The notes under the pieces: generated by a model | What the model was told of the DNA's origin: nothing | Seen by the model: the letters and a program-made list of their open reading frames with translations, nothing else | Database searches by the model: none | Position numbers and translations under genes: made by a program | From: CAYGYG01 sp964354155 | Lineage (GTDB): Bacteria > Hydrothermota > Tepidihabitantia > SM23-42 > CAYGYG01 | DNA length: 64,000 nt | Direction of reading: 5' to 3' | Assembly: GCA_964354155.1 (NCBI GenBank) | Contig: CAYGYG010000011.1 | Location: 1 to 64,000, forward strand | Shown here: piece after piece, positions 59,055-64,000 of the stretch | Layout of the letters: each line of letters opens with the position of its first letter | Numbering within the stretch: the first letter of the stretch is position 1

Positions 59055-59323
59055 TTGCTGTCTGTCCCCGGCTCAAGGCGTTCCAATCCTATTTTGGCTT
59101 CGTCAAAATTCGGATTTCGCTCCAGGGCTTTGGTGTACATCTTTTTCGCCTCATCCCGCTGGCCGTCCCCCTCGTATGCCATTCCAAGATAGTAGTAGAT
59201 TTCCGAGTCCCGGGGGTTCAAGTGCATGACCGCCTGGAACTTGTTGATTGCCTCCTTGTACTTCTTGTTGAGAAGATAGGACTGCCCGAGCTCGAGCAGA
59301 ACTTCGATTTCGCCTTCGTTCAT
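59051..59323 (-). CDS. small TPR protein
   Basis: 90 residues made of about two and a half TPR units (VLLELGQSYLLNKKYKEAINKFQAVMHLNP; IYYYLGMAYEGDGQRDEAKKMYTKALERNP; FDEAKIGLERL). Soluble, no signal peptide. It follows nadB by 26 nt with AGGAG 5 nt before the ATG, so it is the second gene of that unit. Partner unknown; its successor gene also carries TPRs. Confidence 0.85.
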   Translation of the reverse strand: MNEGEIEVLLELGQSYLLNKKYKEAINKFQAVMHLNPRDSEIYYYLGMAYEGDGQRDEAKKMYTKALERNPNFDEAKIGLERLEPGTDSN

Positions 59324-59349
59324 ATCGCTCCTAGCTTTGTTCTGTGTCC

Positions 59350-60918
59350 TTAACCTGGGCTGACCAGGCGGACCGACGCATTATCGATGATGGTCTCGTT
59401 TGCCAATGCCGGGTCCTTATCGGGAAACTCCTCCATGCAGTGCAAACCCCTTGACTCGCGGCGGCCAAGCGCCGACCGGAGTACCAGCAGACCGACCTCG
59501 GCCATGTTACGCGGCCGGAAGTCCTCCGGCGCGAGCCGCGCCGGCAGCGACTTGAGCCGTCCGGCCAGCTGCTTAATGCCCCAGCTCAAGTCTCTTTCGT
59601 TGCGCACGATTCCGCCGCTTCGATGCATCGTCTCCTTTACATCGTCAACAATATCGGGATGCGCGCCGATACCGAGGTCGTACTCAAGGTTCGGGACGGC
59701 GCCGAGACCCGAATGGACGGCCTGGGCGGCGCGGGATGCCCGGCTCGCGAATACCAGTGCTTCAAGCAGTGAATTCGAGGCGAGCCGATTGGCACCGTGC
59801 ACACCGCTGCACGCCGCTTCACCGGCGGCAAACAACCGGCCAATTGAACTATGGCCGTCGATATCGGTCTTGATGCCCCCGCACAAGTAATGGGCGACCG
59901 GTATCACCGGAATCGCCTCTTTGGTGATATCGATGCCGTATTTCAGGAGGGTCTCATGGATCACCGGAAAGCGACTCCTGACCCAGCTGTCTTGCAGATG
60001 AGTCAGGTCAAGCAGACAGTACTCATCGCCCTGCCGTTTCATCTCGGCATAGCAGGCACGCGCCACGACATCGCGCGGCGCCAAACCGCCCCGAGGATGG
60101 TACTTTTCCATGAAGGTCTTGCCGTCTTTCGTCTTGAGAATCCCGCCCTCGCCCCGGGTCGCTTCGGAGACAAGAAATGCCCGGCCTTCGATCGAGACAT
60201 TATAGACTGCGGTGGGATGGAACTGCACAAACTCCATATTGGCGATGCGCGCCCCCGACCGATAAGCCATGGCGATGCCGTCGCCCGTGGCAATGCTTGG
60301 ATTGGTGGTGAAGCGGTAGATCTGTCCGCAGCCACCGGTAGCCAGGAATGTGACGCGCGCCAGAACCGCGACCACCGCCTTACCGGCGTAGTCGTAGTAG
60401 TAGAGTCCCAGGCATTCATTATCCCGAACAATCAAGTCGAGGACCAAGCCGTTCTCGATAAGCTCGATTGAAGTGGTCCGGTTCGCGGTCTCAATGAGGA
60501 CGCGCTCGATCTCACGGCCGGTGAAATCCTGGGCGTGAACGATCCGCCTTTTTGAGTGCCCCCCTTCTTGCCCCAGATCGAAGCGTTGCCGGCCGGCGGC
60601 ATCGCGCCCGGTCGTAAACTGACAGCCCATCTCATAAAGCTCGGTGATCAGCCCGGGGCCGTCTTCCACCATCGTCCTGACCGCAGCCTGGTCGCAAAGC
60701 CCTTCGCCCGCGCTAATGGTATCTTCAATGTGACTCTCGAACGAATCGTCCGGTCCAAATACCGCGGCAATTCCGCCCTGTGCATAGTTAGTGTTGGAAT
60801 CGATGTTGCGCTTCTTTGTGATGATCAGGACATGACCATGCTGGCTGACCTTGTTGGCAAAGGTGAGTCCGGCGATACCGCTACCGATTACAAGAAAATC
60901 GGTTTCCTTAACGTGCAT
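59350..60918 (-). CDS. nadB: L-aspartate oxidase
   Basis: 522 residues. Oxidises L-aspartate to iminoaspartate for quinolinate synthesis and can use fumarate as electron acceptor in anaerobes. FAD-binding GSGIAGLTFANKV, the NTNYAQGGIAAVFGPDDSFESHIEDTISAGEGLCD signature, ATGGCGQIYRFTTNP, FVQFHPTAVYN with the active-site His, TRGEGGIL, and PVAHYLCGGIKTDIDGHSSIGRLFAAGEAACSGVHGANRLASNSLLEALVF are all present. The ATG at 60918 is chosen because a -10 box ends 9 nt before it. Divergent from murA. Confidence 0.96.
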   Translation of the reverse strand: MHVKETDFLVIGSGIAGLTFANKVSQHGHVLIITKKRNIDSNTNYAQGGIAAVFGPDDSFESHIEDTISAGEGLCDQAAVRTMVEDGPGLITELYEMGCQFTTGRDAAGRQRFDLGQEGGHSKRRIVHAQDFTGREIERVLIETANRTTSIELIENGLVLDLIVRDNECLGLYYYDYAGKAVVAVLARVTFLATGGCGQIYRFTTNPSIATGDGIAMAYRSGARIANMEFVQFHPTAVYNVSIEGRAFLVSEATRGEGGILKTKDGKTFMEKYHPRGGLAPRDVVARACYAEMKRQGDEYCLLDLTHLQDSWVRSRFPVIHETLLKYGIDITKEAIPVIPVAHYLCGGIKTDIDGHSSIGRLFAAGEAACSGVHGANRLASNSLLEALVFASRASRAAQAVHSGLGAVPNLEYDLGIGAHPDIVDDVKETMHRSGGIVRNERDLSWGIKQLAGRLKSLPARLAPEDFRPRNMAEVGLLVLRSALGRRESRGLHCMEEFPDKDPALANETIIDNASVRLVSPG

Positions 60919-60927
60919 AAGCCGCAA

Positions 60928-60955
60928 ATATTAATGATTTATCGTCAAATGTCAA
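60928..60955 (-). promoter_or_regulatory. nadB promoter, near-leaderless
   Basis: Minus strand TTGACA (60950-60955), 16 bp, TAATAT (60928-60933), 9 nt to the ATG at 60918. Confidence 0.8.
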
Positions 60956-60975
60956 TGGTTTCGTCGGGTCGCGTC

Positions 60976-61003
60976 TTGACAGGGGCCTGTTTTTCCATAT
61001 AAT
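60976..61003 (+). promoter_or_regulatory. murA promoter, leaderless
   Basis: TTGACA (60976-60981), 16 bp, TATAAT (60998-61003), 7 nt to the GTG at 61011. Only 20 bp separate it from the divergent nadB -35 box. Confidence 0.9.
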
Positions 61004-61010
61004 TCCCCTT

Positions 61011-62276
61011 GTGGACAGACTCGAAGTTGAAGGCGGTACCCCGCTTGCCGGCACCGTAAAAATCTCAGGGGCCAAGAACTCGGCCCTGCCGATCATGGCC
61101 GCGGCAATCGCGAGCCCGGACCCCAAACGCATCAAGAACGTTCCCGACCTGGTTGATGTTCACACGATGATTGAGTTGCTTAAGCACCTCGGCGCCAAAT
61201 GCGAGTATGATCGATCGTCCGGCACGCTGACCGTTGACCCATCCGAAATCAAGACTTCCGTCGCACCCTACGAGATCGTGAAGCGGATGCGGGCATCGTA
61301 CTACGTCCTGGGCAGTCTTTTGGCCCGGACCGGCCAAGCCCAAATATCCCTGCCCGGCGGCTGCGCCATCGGTGCCCGGCCGATTGACCTGCACATCAAG
61401 GGCATCCGGAACCTCGGCGCTAAAGTCAAGGTCGAGCACGGTTTCGTATACGCCGCGGGCAAAGAGCTGAGAGGGTCGACCATTCTGCTGCCCGGCCCCA
61501 AAGGGACCTCAGTCGGAGCCACGATCAATGTGATGATGGCGGCGACCAAGGCGACGGGTCAGACGGTGATAACGCCAGCGGCGTGTGAACCTGAGGTCGT
61601 TGACGTAGCCGACTTCCTAAACCAGATGGGGGCGCACGTCGCAGGTGCGGGCACACCGGCAATCACGATCGAAGGCGTCAAAGAACTGCACGATGCGGTC
61701 TACGAAGTCATCCCGGACCGGATCGAAGCCGGCACATTCGCCTGCGCGGCCGCGATCACGCGCGGCAAGATCGTCATCGAAAACTGCCAGCCGGACCATC
61801 TCACCGCGGTCATCGAAACGCTGCGCGAGATCGGCGTCATGGTGAAGGCGTCGGAACATTCGCTCTCCGTCGAGAGTCAATCCGGTTTCCGGCCTACCCG
61901 GATAACGGTAGGACCTTACCCAGGATTCCCGACCGACACCCAGGCGCAGTTCATGGCCGTCCTGGCGCTGGCTCAGGGACAATCATCGATTACCGAGACG
62001 ATTTTCGAAAATCGCTTCATGCAGGCCGTCGAACTCATGAGAATGGGAGCCGACATCAAACTCGAGGAAGACACCGCGATCATCAACGGGGTTGCAAAAT
62101 TGACCGGCACCAAGGTGATGGCTTCAGACTTGAGGGCTTCCGCCGCCCTTGTTCTCGCGGGCCTGGCCGCGGAGGGCCCGACCGAGATATCCCGCATTTA
62201 TCATCTGGACCGCGGGTACCAGGACTTCGAGAAAAAGCTCGCTTCGTTAGGTGCCAAAATCAAGAGGGTACGATGA
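61011..62276 (+). CDS. murA: UDP-N-acetylglucosamine 1-carboxyvinyltransferase
   Basis: Adds enolpyruvate from PEP to UDP-GlcNAc, the first committed step of peptidoglycan synthesis. 421 residues. KISGAKNSALPIMAAAI starts the first half, and the flexible loop LPGGCAIGARPIDLHIKG has the catalytic Cys118, so a fosfomycin-sensitive form is expected. The second half ends with DLRASAALVLAGLAAEGPTEISRIYHLDRGYQDFEKKLASLGAKI. GTG start, leaderless. It overlaps ispG by 4 nt; the murA-ispG pairing couples wall and isoprenoid precursor synthesis. Confidence 0.97.
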   Translation: MDRLEVEGGTPLAGTVKISGAKNSALPIMAAAIASPDPKRIKNVPDLVDVHTMIELLKHLGAKCEYDRSSGTLTVDPSEIKTSVAPYEIVKRMRASYYVLGSLLARTGQAQISLPGGCAIGARPIDLHIKGIRNLGAKVKVEHGFVYAAGKELRGSTILLPGPKGTSVGATINVMMAATKATGQTVITPAACEPEVVDVADFLNQMGAHVAGAGTPAITIEGVKELHDAVYEVIPDRIEAGTFACAAAITRGKIVIENCQPDHLTAVIETLREIGVMVKASEHSLSVESQSGFRPTRITVGPYPGFPTDTQAQFMAVLALAQGQSSITETIFENRFMQAVELMRMGADIKLEEDTAIINGVAKLTGTKVMASDLRASAALVLAGLAAEGPTEISRIYHLDRGYQDFEKKLASLGAKIKRVR

Positions 62277-63334
62277 CCGCCGCGCGCCGCAAGACTCGTT
62301 CCGTCCTTGTCGGCAACGTCAGGATCGGCGGTCGCGCCCCGATTACGGTTCAATCCATGACCAAGACCGATACCCGTGACATCACCAAGACTGTCGCCCA
62401 GCTCGAACGCCTCCGTCGCGCCGGTTGTGAGATCATCCGTCTTGCCGTGGCCGATGATGCCGCCGCGGTCGCATTCGGCAAAATCAGGAAACGGGTGAAG
62501 CTGCCCTTGGTCGCCGACATTCATTTCGACTATCGACTTGCCCTGGCCGCGATCAAACAGGGTGCGGACAAGGTTCGGATCAACCCCGGTAACATTGGAG
62601 CACGCTGGAAGGTCGAAGAAGTGATGCGGTGCGCGGCTGATCATGGAGTGGCGATTCGCATCGGAGTCAATGCCGGCTCGATTGAAAAAGGAATACTCAA
62701 AAAAACCCGCCGGCCCACAGCCCACGCCCTGGTTGAGAGCGTGCGCCGGTCCGTCGACATCTGCGAAGCGGTTCGCTTCAATCGCCTGGTTCTTTCCGCC
62801 AAGGCCACCGACGCCCTCGAAACCATTGAGGTTTACCGGCAACTTGCCCGTGACTATACCTATCCCCTCCATCTCGGGATGACGGAGGCGGGCCTGACAT
62901 TGCGCGGCGGTATCAGAACCGCGGTCGGCCTGGGCGTGCTCCTCCATGAAGGTATCGGCGACACGATCCGGGTTTCGCTTACCGGTGATCCGGTAGCCGA
63001 GGTTATCGCCGGTTACGAGATTCTTAGGTCGCTCCACCGGCGCGAGTACGGTCCGATGGTTATCTCGTGTCCGACCTGCGGCCGCTGCCGCATCAATCTG
63101 ATCAAGATCGCCGAACAGGTCGAGGCCGCCCTTGTCGGCTGCACCCGTCCTCTGAAAGTGGCCGTCATGGGCTGCTCGGTCAATGGTCCGGGCGAAGCCC
63201 GGGCCGCCGATTTCGGTATCGCCGGCGGCCGAGGTGCCGGAGTCATCTTCCGGAAGGGCAGAATCGTGAGAAAGGTGGCCGAGCCGTCACTGGTCGCCGG
63301 GCTTCTGGCCGAAATCCGCAAGGAGACTGAGTAG
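62273..63334 (+). CDS. ispG: 4-hydroxy-3-methylbut-2-enyl diphosphate synthase
   Basis: Converts MEcPP to HMBPP in the MEP isoprenoid pathway with a [4Fe-4S] cluster. 353 residues, the short bacterial form. VRIGGRAPITVQSMTKTDTRD, ADIHFDYRLAL, KVRINPGNIG and GVNAGSIEK build the TIM barrel; the cluster cysteines lie in ISCPTCGRC and in VAVMGCSVNGPGEA, where the conserved Glu is also present. It starts at ATGA with murA, and the next gene overlaps its stop by one base. Confidence 0.97.
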   Translation: MTAARRKTRSVLVGNVRIGGRAPITVQSMTKTDTRDITKTVAQLERLRRAGCEIIRLAVADDAAAVAFGKIRKRVKLPLVADIHFDYRLALAAIKQGADKVRINPGNIGARWKVEEVMRCAADHGVAIRIGVNAGSIEKGILKKTRRPTAHALVESVRRSVDICEAVRFNRLVLSAKATDALETIEVYRQLARDYTYPLHLGMTEAGLTLRGGIRTAVGLGVLLHEGIGDTIRVSLTGDPVAEVIAGYEILRSLHRREYGPMVISCPTCGRCRINLIKIAEQVEAALVGCTRPLKVAVMGCSVNGPGEARAADFGIAGGRGAGVIFRKGRIVRKVAEPSLVAGLLAEIRKETE

Positions 63335-63936
63335 TGCGCATCCTGGTCTTGGACAACTACGAGACATCCAATTCACCTCAGGCGCTCCATCTATACCAGA
63401 TCGTCAACAACATCGTCGACCAGCCGATCGAGATGATGCACTATGCCGCCCTTACCGCCCAGACCGACCTGTCGTCCTACAACGCCATCATTCTGTCCGG
63501 CTCGCAGAAGCTTTTGAGCGAGCCGGAGATCTTCGAAGAGTACGGATGTCTCGCCGAAGTTCTTAGAAATACGACGCGGCCGTTACTTGGCATCTGCTTC
63601 GGTCACCAGCTTCTGGCCCGGGCTTTCGGGGTCGACATCGTCAGAACCGGCAAGAAATACCAGGGCTACTATGTGGTGCGAGTCGTGACCCCGGACCCGC
63701 TGTTCGAAAAACTGGGCAACGATTTCTTGGTCACCAAGTCGCATCAAGAGATAGTCAACACGCTCCCGTACGGTTTTATTTTGCTCGCCAACTCACCTCT
63801 CGTCAGCATCGAAGTTATGAGGCATACCGACCGCCCCATCTACGGAGTGCAATTCCACCCGGAGAGGTACGACCCCAAGCACCCGGCCGGGCGCAAGATC
63901 CTGGAAAATTTCATAAGCATTGCATGGCTCTACTGA
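63334..63936 (+). CDS. class I glutamine amidotransferase-like protein
   Basis: 200 residues of a stand-alone class I amidotransferase. The nucleophile elbow is LLGICFGHQLLARAFG with Cys88, and the His/Glu pair is H175 and E177 in YGVQFHPER, so the triad is complete. It resembles the GuaA N-terminal domain (GSQKLLSEPEIFEEYGCL; VTKSHQEIV) but no synthetase domain follows; the acceptor may be another protein or a small amide such as gamma-glutamyl-polyamine. The GTG start overlaps the ispG stop (TAGTG). The 64 nt left in the window after its stop show no feature. Confidence 0.85.
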   Translation: MRILVLDNYETSNSPQALHLYQIVNNIVDQPIEMMHYAALTAQTDLSSYNAIILSGSQKLLSEPEIFEEYGCLAEVLRNTTRPLLGICFGHQLLARAFGVDIVRTGKKYQGYYVVRVVTPDPLFEKLGNDFLVTKSHQEIVNTLPYGFILLANSPLVSIEVMRHTDRPIYGVQFHPERYDPKHPAGRKILENFISIAWLY

Positions 63937-64000
63937 AATAGTGGGAGACTAAAGATTCGAAGCCCTGCGATTAATCACCGGTATTTTGAACTTATCGGTA

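Noticed and set aside
1..64000. CRISPR array
   Set aside because: The periodic repeats have units of 7-8 nt and no unique spacers; no cas gene is present.
1..64000. tRNA or rRNA genes
   Set aside because: I looked in the gaps for T-loop and acceptor-stem patterns and found none that fold convincingly.

Overview
This is a gene-dense bacterial chromosome segment of roughly 55-58% GC (judged by eye) with housekeeping genes on both strands and no rRNA, tRNA, CRISPR array, prophage or complete insertion sequence that I can see. The organism is probably an uncultured anaerobe. Reasons are the giant 2-hydroxyacyl-CoA dehydratase activase, the L-rhamnose/xylose utilisation genes, and a gingipain-fold secreted protein with a T9SS-like C-terminal domain. 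An FCB-related candidate phylum such as WOR-3/Stahlbacteria would fit, but that placement is inference.

Layout. 1-4.5 kb: a restriction-fold protein cut by the window edge, an AAA/DUF4143 ATPase and a GT-C membrane glycosyltransferase. 4.5-15 kb: a PhzF-like protein, aspS, an RNA-binding NOP2-tail protein, two M42 aminopeptidases, an M23 peptidase, two paralogous nucleotide-sugar SDRs and a GT39-like membrane protein. 15-23 kb: a minus-strand operon (DJ-1-like, dtd, yicC, gmk, nadC, DUF2723), then a membrane spermidine-synthase fusion. 23-32.6 kb: two GNATs, then sugar use (GH106-like rhamnosidase, xylose-isomerase family protein, xylulokinase, and RhaD-RhaB-RhaA). 32.6-39.4 kb: holA, a coiled-coil zinc-ribbon protein, leuS, a secreted 5'-nucleotidase fused to a ComEA-type DNA-binding domain, and an RDD protein. 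39.7-42.3 kb: a free-standing LAGLIDADG endonuclease, a 20-residue lysine-rich peptide gene, a methyltransferase and a FmdB-like zinc ribbon. 42.4-51.7 kb: the 1366-residue activase, a helical protein of unknown role, SIMPL and C25-like secreted proteins, and queF. 51.8-60.9 kb: a long minus-strand series (nadB, TPR, a 23-codon ORF, DnaJ-TPR, MEMO1-AMMECR1 fusion, two small proteins, recR, larB, larC, ECF sigma, anti-sigma, xerD). 61-64 kb: murA, ispG and a glutamine amidotransferase.

The most striking global signal is regulatory. I can place 22 promoters by eye, and 18 of them have exactly 16 bp between the -35 (TTGACA-like) and -10 (TATAAT-like) boxes. In 14 cases the -10 box lies only 5-10 nt before the start codon with no Shine-Dalgarno site, so transcripts should be leaderless or nearly so. 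Other genes with 5' leaders carry good AGGAGG-type sites, so both initiation modes coexist. This rule also corrects several starts, for example the GTG at 8346 and the ATG at 8239.

Intergenic spaces are full of decayed repeats: a dispersed hairpin family with compensatory stem changes, an 81-bp near-identical direct repeat, 7-nt periodic arrays, and a palindromic repeat of the TGTCATTGCGAG type.
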